Assembly: GCA_020055645.1 (NCBI GenBank)
Contig: CM034548.1
Coordinates: forward strand, 29,934,201 to 29,998,200
Direction of reading: 5' to 3'
DNA: 64,000 bases
From: Tomocerus qinae
Taxonomy: Eukaryota; Arthropoda; Collembola; Entomobryomorpha; Tomoceridae
Both the position numbers and the translations under genes were made by a program. Under the pieces are notes generated by a model. That model saw only the letters and a program-made list of their open reading frames with translations. It did not search any database and was not told where the DNA came from. Below are positions 27,051-39,500 of the stretch, piece by piece; position 1 is the stretch's first letter; the number at the start of each line of letters is the position of its first letter.

Positions 27051-30000
27051 AGGTACCTACTCTAAAGCCATTAAACTAATTTCTTAAATTGGGATAAATT
27101 TCTTGTTTGCAAAGAAAAAAATCTATTTTTAGTAAACTTATTTGACAATTAACAATATACTAATAGGGTCGAATAAAACAGGACATCTTAACACATGAGC
27201 TCTCTTGCTTATCCAATTCTTTGACTCACTCAATGACTCGCTAATACATTTATATCATAGTAACTTAATCAATACATTGTAATTGTTCATGACTCTTACA
27301 CGTTGATGGTTTTTGATAGCTTTTTGTTTTTCCTACCTAAAACGATTATCATGATAGTGTCAAATCCGACAGTGGTTATGTTACGGTTACAATTTTCCCT
27401 TTAAGTACATTTATTAAGTAGCGGAGCTGCTTTACAGGAATCCATGGTCTGTCTGTCTGTCCGTTAACAGGATAACTCATGAACGGTTTGAAGTTTGTAA
27501 TTAATTCATATTATGCGAAATCTAGGGATGAAAACTGAGGTCGAACTCGAAAATGAACAAAATCGAACGCACCCTATGCCTGTATGTGGTGTTCAAAAAA
27601 TCACAATTGGTGTAAATTTCACATTGTACAACGTTTATTATTAAAAGCGCTTAAGGTTATCCGTTTGGTTAGGTCCCACAGGGTCAAAAGGTCATTGGAA
27701 TAAACACTGAAAATCGTCATGTAACGCCGCAAAACCTTATTATCTCCGCTACTTTTTTACATGCGTTTGACATGATTTAATTGCCTTTAATTTGTGTATA
27801 CATTGCCTTTCAGAGCAATTCTACCATTTCGGTGGACTTTTACATTTAATTCCAATATTTACAAGCTGCTAGATTCTATATGAAACTGAATAGCGGAGTA
27901 ACGGGCTGGAGAAATCTCAACAAAATCCTTTGCTGATAATTTTCCATCTTCAAAAATTTACGTGGTTTTCTTGTAACAATTTCAACTTGAAATATTTAAT
28001 TTTTTTTATATATTTGTTGGGGCTTAAGAGACTTTCTCCGAGGGTGTGAATTTAAGACAAGTGAACTGATGGATAAAATAATATAGTAACTGAATGACTA
28101 CTGACAAAATGGCCCGATAATAATATCTTTAGAAAAGGCAGAATTTTATTTAATTAGGGTGAGTTTATTTTCAGCTAACAGAAAAGTGGTAACAGTGACA
28201 AGAGACAATTTACTGGTGTTTGCTGAGCAATAATGGCAGAATGAAATACGTTCAAATGATCAACGCAGCTACTTAGCTACTGAGTTGAATTAATAGATTA
28301 GTACGGACAGGTGGAATATGCAAAACGTTAGAAATACAGCTTGGAAGTTGTTGGTAGGAAGAGGGAAGTTCGTAAATACGTTCTCTATTCTGTCGTACTT
28401 ATAACAATAATATTTGATTTATGCATTTGCTTTGTATCTGTATTTAATTAAATCGCCGAAAATGATTCAATTGGAGGATGTTTTTATAAAAATAGAAAAC
28501 AATTCACAAGAGCTTTATGAACCATTCATGATATTATAATATTATTTAAAAGTAACTTTTTGTTCAAGTTTTGTACAATATATGATGCAATGCATGAATT
28601 CAAGGTTGTTTGACTGCATTACTATAGGAAACTATCAATAGATATTGTGCATGCATGAATTATTATATGCGCTACATTTACTGCAGTTGCATGATAAATA
28701 AATGCATAGACATTAGATGCTATTTTAATCGAAAATGTCTTTTAAGTCCTTTAATAGTATAAAGCATTTATAACACAATGGTCTTTAAACGTCTACAAGC
28801 ATTATACATTCCTATGCATTTAAAGTCATTGGTTTTCTGAGCAGTGAGTCGTATATGCAGGGAAGACTTAAGTCAAATAGCATTATAGGGGGGTTTCTCT
28901 ACCACAAATATTTAAGTGCGGAGTATTAGAGTAAATGGTAGGCAATCAAAACCACAATACGGCAAAACGTATTAGACACAATGTCAAAATTGAACGGAGG
29001 AACTGATATGAATTATACAGTTGACTAAGTCTAATAACAGAGCGAGATACTACTGTTACGGAGTTACTAGTGTTTAATCAAATGGTTTAGTGAGAAGTCT
29101 TTTCTGGTAACATACATAACGGAAAAGTAATCGATAGCAATGGTGAGTGTATGTCAGTTGGGTCTATGGAGAAATTGGGAGGAAGAGAACAGGAGTGGCA
29201 ATTCCCAATATTATCCCCATCTTGTTGCTTTCACTATGCACTCGCTCGACTGACAAGATGCGAGTTAAATAATATCTCTAACTCACGATAGACGTCAAAC
29301 TTGCTTCTTTACATCCGTCTTTGCTTTCTCGACAATCCCTGTTTTTGACATTGACTTGACTTTTCTGATGTCTCATTTATGGAACTTATAGAGATGAGTC
29401 ACTCTACCCTCTAAGAATCTTTGTCGATTCAATACCCTGTTTACCCACAACTAAGCTATGATATGGTTGAGTACCATCATTAAACCATGCATTATGCATA
29501 CACTTGGTTTAGCCAAGTCTCATCGTCTTTCCATATACTTTTTCCTACCCATATGAACTCAACCCAGGTAACAATATCCACTTCATGCTGCGTCCAACTT
29601 TATTTGCTTTACTTGCCCCCTATATCTACATGGAAGAAAGCAGATAAAAAGTAGGTCACATTCTCTTGTATCTCTATCCTATGTGTTGGTGAATTCAAAT
29701 AATTCTACATGTTTTCCGCTACACTTACGTTGGTTTGATTATGGCAGAAGTCAGTGATATACAATATACGTACTTATGCAAAAAATTAGATAATACCACA
29801 AAGTTGGTAGCTATTTCCGCTGCGTTGCATCACTAACAGATCATGTTTAATGCCTAGTTGCTATACTGCGAAATGTGATGCTTTCTTTATGCAATGAAAG
29901 GTGATAATCTTTCTGGTATCATTACTTTTGTAATTCTCTGATATCATTTTGAACTAGGTACGATAGACTAACACAATCTATGCCGTGCGCCATCACTATC

Positions 30001-31504
30001 TCTACCAAATGTTAAAATCAAGGGGGCAGTAAAAGGTAAAACCAGCTCTACTAAAAAATGCTAAATAAGTTTGCGATATCGCAGAACCAATTTGTATTAG
30101 ATGTTTTGAAATGCAAATTAATGTGCACATTACGATCATTACAAAATATCTCTTTCATTATTATAATAATTTTCATTTAATCACCAATTTGCTTTACTTA
30201 AGACTGTTGTTATATATTAGAATAGATTTATAGATATTTTATGAACAAATAATTTACTTATTTTAAGTGGGATAAGATTGAAAGAAACTGCAATAGAAAC
30301 CCTCGAAGAAAACATCTTCATAAACTTTTAAAGTATTATTTTTCTTGCACTTCTTGCCTACAGGTCAATATTATCACAGTTATAATATGATCCCGTATGG
30401 CGGAAAATAAATAAATAAGTATAAAGCATCATCAGCATTTGTCATCAGTTAATTATTCATTTAGTAATATTTACGCAATAAAGATATGACCGTTACTTTG
30501 GGGCTCCCTATAACAACATTAGTTTGGCATGTAATGTAGCAGACAAAAGCATTCAGTTATATACACACCTGGTAGCATCAACCAGGTAAGCATGTATTTA
30601 TAGCAACTGAACTGACTATATTAGAGATATTATGTTCCGTGTGCCATTTGTAGGGACCTGGCTGTTTCAATCATGAGTGGATTGTGGATGGACTCTGACA
30701 ATGAGTTCTAGCTAAATCACTTAAACTGTCACAATGAATAATAAATTCATTCTAATTATAACATTTTATATACATTAAATGCACAGTGATATGTATTCTG
30801 CACGCTCTGATTGGAGAGAGAGACAAACAACATTGAAAGATACAAATTGAATCCATGTACACCCCTTTATAATACAATTAAGACTTAGAATTGTACTCCA
30901 CGGATAACAACTAGCAAGACAAAACTGATCTGTGAGTAATATTATTATTTCCACAATGAAAAGGCCAATCACTTCAATTATATTGATTGAATTAGGCAAA
31001 ACTGGTCCTATTGATTTCAGTTATAAGTTTCCAGTTATATTACACTTTAATATATACAGTTATATTACTTTCAATTTTAAATACTTTTATTTACCATTTA
31101 TGTTTCGAAATCTTTATATTTACATATCTGCTGCAAACTACAGCCACTGTGGCATAAAATTATTCCTCTTGTACTTTAGTTTGTCTCCAGAAACATTGTC
31201 ACCCGATATTATGCAATAAACATCTAGTCATCATCATAATGTCTCAAGTTTTTAACCTCATAAGGAGTATATTTCATGTATTTATACATATAGCTGTACA
31301 AAAAAATACTCTTGAAAGGTGGTGAAGGTTTACCTTTAGTATGGGAAATGCGCTGATAATTTGTTGCTGTATGGAAATTGGAATGCTTTTCAATACATGT
31401 AATCTGTATAGGTAAATTTTAACTCCTCTCCTTGATGTACAAAGTAATGTAACTACATATAATCCGTACTCTTCATCTCCTATTGTACATGAAATTTCCT
31501 GCAG
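27051..31504. other. Intergenic DNA, no gene seen
   Basis: AT-rich sequence with chance reading frames only. A fragment at 27440-27500 with 'gtctgtctgtctgtccgtt' resembles text at 23215-23240 ('cagtccgtccgttt'). Such wording is common in arthropod dispersed repeats, but I cannot name a family. Confidence 0.5.
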
Positions 31505-31693
31505 AAAAGAGAAACATCTTCCAATCTCACCATTTTAGGAGAAATCATCAAAAGCGCTTTCGTGCATCGGAAACAGGCTAACGAACAGACGAATAACACA
31601 ATAGAACTCAGTACTGCCAAACAGTCACCCATTAACTTAAAAATGGAGAGAAGCAGGTTAAACATAACCAGCAGGAAGACAGAACTCAAATGA
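31505..31693 (+). CDS. Possible isolated terminal exon, unidentified
   Basis: After a good acceptor (tttcctgcag, ending 31504), 62 codons stay open to TGA at 31691-31693. They encode a hydrophilic sequence starting 'KRETSSNLTILGEIIKSAF' and ending 'RSRLNITSRKTELK'. The stretch is noticeably more GC-rich and protein-like than its surroundings. The opposite strand gives an open but hydrophobic frame that is probably its shadow. I recognise no family and cannot find a convincing upstream partner exon. It may be the last exon of a gene with a distant start, or chance. Confidence 0.2.
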   Translation, partial: KRETSSNLTILGEIIKSAFVHRKQANEQTNNTIELSTAKQSPINLKMERSRLNITSRKTELK

Positions 31694-34600
31694 TGTTGCT
31701 ATGAATTAAAAATTAAAATTGCAATGGACGACATGAAAACTTAATATGGCTGATACTAGATTTTTCAACATCATTATAAAAGCAAACAAAGTAAATACCT
31801 ACGAACTACCATATAGTATAATATTTTATCATTAAAATTAAAAAATTAGTCCTGAAAATTAAAATCTAATTATTCCTAATCTCAATGTGTTACAATTTTT
31901 AAAAAAACACTCATTTTTGTATTTCCGTCATTACATTTTCATTCAGTATATTCATTGATTAATCCACAAAAATTTTACCTAATTAAGTTACTTGTTAATT
32001 TCTTATTTCGAGGAATTTTTCTTGAAAAATTAAATTTTTGAAATAAATACAATACGTATGTGCACACGCATGCGGTTTGTATTTATTTCAAGTGAAATTA
32101 ATTAAAAATTTTGAAATAATTGCTATGTACCCTATTTATTTCATTAATTTCAAATATTTCATTTTTCAAGGAAAGTGGGGGTGAAATATTTTGCGAAATA
32201 TTTCAAAAATTTCACCTATCTTTTCCGAGAAATATTTGAAGTGCCATGTCTGCCCAAAGGTTAACGAAAGAGAAAAGGGTCAGTTCACAATTATGTCGGT
32301 GTAGTTTACAAAAATACAAATGTCATATTTAATAAAACATACTGTTGACGAATTCTCCGAATACCAATCTCACATTCAGGTCTTTCATGTTCTACAATAT
32401 AATGCAAGCAAAAAGGCTAGCCAACAATAAAGGTTTCATCCGAATAACTGGTATTCTGCTCAAAATACTATTCAATTACCGGTTGAAATGATAAATAAAA
32501 AAATCATTTTCATGCAAGTGCTTTCTCTATTACGTAGCGGAAGAATGCATAAGAAATTTTAATACATGAATGTCCAGTAGTCCAGGCTATCTATTCGATC
32601 CTCGCATATGCATAGGTAAAAGTAGATATTATGGTGCTATAATAATTTCACTTACGAAAGCTCTAAATGCTTATTATAATCTGTATATGATTGAATTACA
32701 CATTGCGTCACATGCATGATAGTGATATTTTTTGGCTTTTAATATATTTTTAAAGCATTGGCTTTTCGCAGGCCATATTATATTAAACCAGTCCAGTACT
32801 GAAAGCACTAATTACAACATAACATTTGTATTATGTCGTCCTATTATTAATTTTTAAAATTTCATTTGTTCTACCCAACGAAATAGTCCAGTGAGTTTAT
32901 ACTAAAATGTATATGGAACCCCGCAAGCTACTTGACACACTCAAGGTAGTTGAGATTTTGAGATACTGAGTTAATTAAAAATATACGGTGAGCATTACTA
33001 TTATTAGCTACGTGTATTATTAGTATTATATGTTACTGCAGTATTACATTGTATGATGTATATGAATGCAATGAACACGATTGCTATTTCTCTAAAGAAA
33101 AATGACCTCATCAATTTTTGTCAACTTCAATTCACGGAATGTCTAACAATAACAGTACGTCGTATATCTATAATTGGTAAGATAATACCATAGTGTTTTG
33201 GTAACTGCTACTTACTCGCTTAGTGATCGAAATGCATGTGGGAGGAATAAATGAAGGAGCAACATCCTATGACATAAACTACAAAAGTGTTTAATATGCG
33301 GAATAAAGTATAGCTATATGGACTATAGTAGAAAAAGCACTTACAAAATATGGCATAATATTATAGGTTGACACATACATGTTGAAGGGTGTGTGTACAC
33401 ACCGGAAATGCGCATATTTCCAAGGACATTTGTATTTTTGATATCCAAATTTTTTATTTTTAACTAACCTTATTTAATTTAAAACAATCAACCTTGCATG
33501 AAAGTACATTTTAGAGTCAACAAGTTGCTTTAAGCTAGATTAGGTTCGTTAAAAATCAAAATTCTGTATTATGAAAATACAAATATCCTGGGATATACGC
33601 ACATGTTGGGTGTGAACACATAACCTGTAACATATACATACAGAGTAGAACCTTTTGCAAGGAAAAGCAAGCCAAACTGTCTAAAGCTTTGCGTGGTGTA
33701 TGCAATATATGTATAGTGATGCAAAATTGTGTATGAGGGAGTATGTTGGTTCTTGTTGAGTGATCCATGCAGGGTAAGTGTGCAGGAGCGGTTTAAGAGA
33801 CCATACTAATGCAGTATACGCAAAAATTTGTTCCCTTTTCCATCCCTCTATTTATTCAAAGAAATCTAAGGGTTTTTAGTTAATGGAGCCTAAGTTTACT
33901 ACCACAGTTATAAGATTGTAATAAAAAGTGTTACAAAATAATAATTTGCGTAATATTCATTTGAATTTGAAATAAAGAATTAATGTTTTTATAATTCGTT
34001 AGAAATTTTCAAAAACTTCTTTAATTCTTAGGTCATTATACTTGAGACGATTCTTGGATAAAATTGGGTGACTAGGGTGCAACATTTGTTAATATAATGA
34101 TGCATTAAATCCTTCCAGCAGGCTGACAAAGGAATTTAGCGATGACGTATGAGATATTTTTCTGTTTGTGCTGTTGCCCTTTTGAAGAACACATGTTGCA
34201 AGTGCATATATCCGCCACTAGCTACAGTAGAAATCAAACACAGTAGAAACAGTAGTTATCCATGCCTCTGTTCTCCGATCCATTTTGTGCGGGTAGTCTT
34301 CATTCTTTCTGTCTTCTGCCAATGACTGCGTTGCCCACATACAGTTGCATATTATAATGCATTGTACGATTACATATAAATTGACAAAAAGTGCACGCAG
34401 GACGTAAATGCGATCATAATGTAAGTACGTCTCTAGAGATGTAAGTATGTAGGCGTAGATATTGTTATTTTGCTAAGTCTACATAGAATATGTAATATTT
34501 TGTGAGGAAACTAAGCCAAAGTGGAGAATTATTATCGAGATAGGAATAAGCGACCTGACCCGGTTGGATTTCAGATACATTAATAGGCAGCCGAGTGAGT

Positions 34601-34800
34601 AGAGTATCTGCTACAATATAATGTATAGAAAGACGTAACAATACAGTTTTTACATGCAAGGAAAGTGAATAGGGACAAACTTCCTATAAATATATATAGT
34701 AGCCATGCAAGCAACAACATGGTCTACCTCTAACGAAGCTAGCTAAGAATGTATGCAATGTTATGAGAGTTAAAATGTTATGATGCTGGTCTCCTCGATG
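31694..34800. other. Intergenic DNA upstream of Deaf1, no gene seen
   Basis: AT-rich sequence without convincing coding or RNA genes. Apart from the inverted-repeat cluster listed separately, I see nothing structured. From about 34800 the base composition becomes richer in G and purines towards the Deaf1 promoter. Confidence 0.5.
31995..32235. repeat. Cluster of inverted repeats built from 'gaaatatttc/gaaataaa' words
   Basis: One palindrome pairs GAAATAAATACAA (from 32039) with TTGTATTTATTTC (to 32088). A second pairs GTGAAATATTTTGCGAAATA with the following 'ttcaaaaatttcac' around 32180-32215. The density of complementary words suggests a decayed MITE-like element. No clear termini or target duplication are visible. 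Confidence 0.4.
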
Positions 34801-35931
34801 TATAGTTAGTTACATGAGTGTATAGTGTGAGCGAGTTGAGAGGTCTTAGCGAGGCAGGGCTGGAGTGAAACGGGTAGGGGACATGAGTATGAGTAAAGGA
34901 GGAAAAAGCCCGAACCTAGTGTGTCTGCTAACAATAGGAATTATATAGCGTCCCGGAGCAGGAGGGAGAAATGCAGGGCCGGATAGAAAACCCGGGTAGG
35001 TTGCTACAGAGAAGTGAGTGTGCTACTCGGAGTGATTGGTGCAGTCGTTAGTGTTGTATGATACTCTTTCCACCAAACATTATACCCACATAGTAGTATA
35101 AGTAGATACACATATTGTGGGTTGGAATAATGCTTTTAGATAGTGGAGGAAGAGCGTAGCCGGGGATAAGCGGAGCGGGTATGAAGTGCAGAAGGCAGGA
35201 GGGAATGTTGATTACGTACATGTGTGCATTGCCTACAGAGAGATTTCAGTGGTATTGGGGATGGGGACAGAGTGAGATGGCAGGGCAGGGAGCTGTAGGA
35301 GCAGCGCATGGCATAGCCGGTTGGCGATAGTGAAGGGAAGTGCCAATTCCAGGCGAAAAGACTTCAGATTAGGTCTTATGAGGGTTTTTGTTGGTGCTCC
35401 TCCGACTGGATGTTTTGCTCCGACGGACTAACTCACTAGGAAGACATGGGGCTGAAGAGATGAGGTAATTCAGCGTTGAAAAGTTAGTGGAGTTGTCCGA
35501 GACAGAATTCTTCAGGGTCTTGGAGCAGGAGGAAAAATCCCATCTGAGGAAGATCCAATGGAAGCCACATCCGTCGACACATTTCCACAACCCGTGAGAC
35601 AATTCAGTTAAGGGTGCAGGAGTCAAGTCGTCAGCTGTTGGAAGTGCACAAGTGGTCAAGTGACTGAGCCTTGATGAGTCCAAGTGACATTTGCCAGTGA
35701 GTGTCTGTCATTGTTGTGGTGGTGGTGGTGGTGGGAGAGAGAGCGCGAGGACAGACCAACAACTCTTACTCTTTCGCTCCTCCGGGTAACAGTGACTCCG
35801 ATTGTATTCTCTGATTCTCTTTGGTTTTCATTGCCTCCTTGCACATGAGTGAGGGCAAGAGACAGACTGCCGCCATCATAGAATTAAACTGAATTGACAT
35901 TGGAAAAAAGTTGGCCGACGGAGACCGAAAA
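34800..35931 (+). promoter_or_regulatory. Deaf1: Likely Deaf1 promoter and 5' UTR region
   Basis: Composition shifts to purine-rich, GC-richer sequence with G-runs and GAGA-like words ('gggagagagagcgcgagg' near 35734), plus a GGT/GTG repeat at 35718-35731. It leads into the coding exon, and an in-frame TGA (35890-35892) precedes the first ATG at 35932. No TATA box is obvious, fitting a broad housekeeping-type promoter. Open frames on the minus strand here (35369-35975) look like compositional shadows. The transcription start cannot be placed. Confidence 0.4.
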
Positions 35932-36576
35932 ATGTCGGAACAGACCGATGGTCGAATTATTGAAGACCAGGACACGGAAATTTCCGAAGATCATCAAGAC
36001 CAGCAAAGTGTCGTGATTGAAAATGTGGTCTGCACGACGGACAGTGTCACTCAAACACCGAATAGTCTCATCCACCACGCGGACATCATCCACCACTCCA
36101 GCAGACTCACCCATGGCCATCAGTCTCACCACCAACTCATCTCCGCCTCTGTTGGCGGGGGCGTCGGCGGAAACGACAACAACCACCACGAGGAGAACTC
36201 CGCACTCCAAACCGCCGTTTCCTCGCCCGTCTCCGCCCTCCCTGTCTCCTCGGTGCATAGCCATGGCCAGAACCATGGCCAGACCCATTGCCCACACCAC
36301 AACAGCCATAACCACAGTCAGAGCTCTGTGCCGGTCCTGCCCGTCTCCGTCTCAGTTCCCGTCCTCGCCGACAATTCCCTAGGTCCTGACAGCACTGAGC
36401 TTCAAATCAAGGTTGACGTCGATGAAAACGGCGGCCTAGTGGAACAGCATATCCATTCACATCACCACCCCAACCACCACCACCACCACCACCAGCACGG
36501 CGTTAACGTGTCTTCGGGAAGCATTATCACCATTCCGGTAGTCCCTGCCTACACCGTCATCGGCGAGTCCGATGGA
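35932..36576 (+). CDS. Deaf1: Deaf1 exon 1: acidic and His-rich N terminus
   Basis: Starts MSEQTDGRIIEDQDTEISED and ends at a GTGAGA donor in phase 0. It contains an acidic opening, several His clusters (HHSSRLTHGHQSHH; later a run of seven His) and a Val/Pro/Ser-rich middle. The segment near 'VVPAYTVIGESDG' precedes the intron. It is GC-richer than its surroundings. Confidence 0.87.
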
Positions 36577-39500
36577 GTGAGACTTATTTAATATTCCTGA
36601 TTTTATATTATGATTTACAGACAAAAATTATTTGTTAATATATCATTATAGCAGACCTCGGAGATTCATGTGTTAAAAACAAAGAAATATCTATTTAAAT
36701 GTGCCTAAATACACCAAAATATTATGTTTTTAAAAATGTGTCGCCCCAACTGAAATTAAGCTAGAGGTTATTTGGCCCTAAAAACCTGAATTTTGAAATT
36801 TTGAAATTTTAATTGACGTTTTCGCGGTTATGCAATTGGTGGCCATGTGGTTGGATTTGATTTACCTCAGTAGAGATTTTTGGAAAGAATGTATATGTAA
36901 ATAACTTAGGATGGTAGTTAGCAATTGTAAGGGTCCGAAAACGCATTGTACTTTTCAGATATAAATGTAAACTTCAATCTTTTACGCAGAGACGGTTCTA
37001 ACTTTTGAGGGGCCCTAGGCAAAATGACAGTGCGGGGCCCTAACGAGTTTTATTACGACATAAAATAAAAATAATTAATTAGTGATTTTATACCAGATGT
37101 ATCATCCTGGTAATTACTTATGTAAAAAGTTGTTTTAGAAAAATTGCTATAACCTTCGTCCTACTTATAGTAGAGATTGATGTTTAAATTTATTTCAGTA
37201 AAGTGCGATGGGTTTATAGACTTTTTCTGGTCTACATATGCTAAGTATCTCCAATCGTTCCTAAGTTATTCACATTCTATCCAAAATCTATAGTTAATCA
37301 ACGTTATATTCTTACCCCTTCCCCACTAATTGCATTCTAAAATGCTCAACAATTAGAAAATATGTTCTTAAAAGCAAAATAGTTACTTAATATTTAATCA
37401 TAAAGTGACATTAAATTAAATATTAATAATACAGAGAAAATATGATTAAGGGTCAAATATTTTAAGATTGTGTAAATATTTTAATTTTCAAATTCAAAAG
37501 CGTAGATAAGCGTTCCAAAATCATCATGCGTAGGCAAACCAAATTATGTTTTTAAATACATAATACTTATCAAAGTCCTGATCATCAAGAACAATTTTGA
37601 GGGATTATAGCAATGGATTTGGTTCTTAATGGTTCTTAAGTATTTACTATTAAAAGTAATCGCCAATGATAAATTTTACTGTTATTTCAGAGTGGAAACG
37701 CGACAGCGACAATTTCCGTGTCACTAGCTAATCCAGCAGCGTTAACCCACCATCAGCTCCAACACCACCATGGTAACCATCAACAACAAGAGCAAATCAT
37801 CCAGCAGCAACACCAAGAGCAGCCACAAAATCAAGTACAACAACAGCAGACGTCAATCTCACATCTGACGTGGGAAGAAGCGGTTTCTGCTCCGATACTT
37901 CCAGTCCGCTGCAAAGACACCAACGCTGAATTGTACAAAGGAAGATTTGGGTCTGGAAATAAAGGAAAATGTATCAAATCAGGAAATGATTGGTTCACCC
38001 CCACGGAGTTTGAAGCACTTTGCGGTAGAGGAAATAGTAAAGATTGGAAACGAAGTATCCGATTCGGAGGAAGAACCCTGCAGACTTTGATTGACAAAGG
38101 ATTCCTCGTTCCCCATGCCTCCAGCTGCATTTGCTCTAATTGTGTGGATGACGCTGCGGCAGTAAGAGTCAGAACTTTACCATTAATATTATTACACATT
38201 TCATTTTATCTTTTAACAATTACATCTGCTTCACTATCATTCCTGCCCCAGAAGAATACTAATTTTCCTATACATTTGTTTATCATGGTAACTATGAACC
38301 CTAGCGCCCCCCTATATAGCCGTTGTTGTAATTTCAACTTATCTTCCAGTCGATTTTACGTAACAAAGCCTAATAGCTATATTATGCTTATTGGTAGCAG
38401 AACGCACGCATAGCTCATCTTTTTATACAAGGAACACCCGAACATCGCGAGTAGAGGAGAAGGCATTCCTTTTAAACTAAACACTAGGCATACTATGTTG
38501 CACTACATTCCAAAGTGTAGTGGGTGGATGGTGTTTATAGAGAGTCTCCTCCAGTAACAAAGCAATGTAGTGCATAGAGAAATGGCCGTTGTTAGCTGCC
38601 TCTCTTTACGCACAATATTTATGTATAATCTCTCTCAGATATCCTTAGAAATTGGTTTTGTCTTTTCTGCAGTAATGATCGTTTCAAAAGATGACACAAT
38701 CTGGCAATATAATATTAAATTGCATTAGGTAGTACAGTATTTGGCTAGCATTAGTGGCCAATGCTTTAATTCAAAGAACTATAATAATATAGTTGCCATA
38801 CAAGAAAAAATTAACAGAAGCAAAAATAATAAAGATTTAGAGGGAAAATAAACTTTCAAGCATCATTCTTGCTTGTTTCAAAAAATTAATCTGCTTAAGT
38901 TAAAATTAAAGGGCATAGTAGATTTTAAAATTGTTTACAATACCAAAAATTTTCCTATTACTCTATTGCTTACCCTTTTTGATGCTAGAAGCAGAATCAT
39001 ATTCATTTTCACTGCTATCTGAAAACACTCCCATGCACTCCTAAAAGACTTTAAAACAACCTAAAGCAGATATTATACGAAAGTATTGTAGTATTACAAT
39101 CCTTTATAAGTCGTATTAGAACAAGTGATGTCAGATTAGTTTATCCATGTAATCGTAAAAATACGGGCTTTTGAGTTCTAAATAGGCTAGAGCGCAAAAT
39201 TTTTTACCATAGAAAGTAGAACGATAACAAAATTCACTGCTTTTAGGAAAATTTGTTTTAGAGTTTTTATATAAATTACATCCCTTTCCAGCAGGAAATA
39301 GAAGGTTATGTTCCAACAGCGCTCTGCGTTCCGTATTTCAGCCGAAGTTAAAGGAACATCAAACCCTTCTGTTTTCTGCTGCTTCTTCCTATATATCTTT
39401 CTGGTGTTCCCCCACCTCTGATTGGTAGTTAAGAATGATTTAAAAAATATATTGCAGATTGAAGCTTTTAAACAAAACACACATTAAATCTACTATTCCA

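Noticed and set aside
27440-27500. Microsatellite-like 'gtctgtctgtctgtccg' as part of a named repeat
   Set aside because: Resembles common arthropod repeat wording, but I could not define termini or a family.
35369-36315. Several minus-strand frames opposite the Deaf1 promoter and exon 1
   Set aside because: Their composition (Val/Met/Ala-rich opposite His codons) is what the complement of the real exon gives. The + frame is clearly Deaf1.
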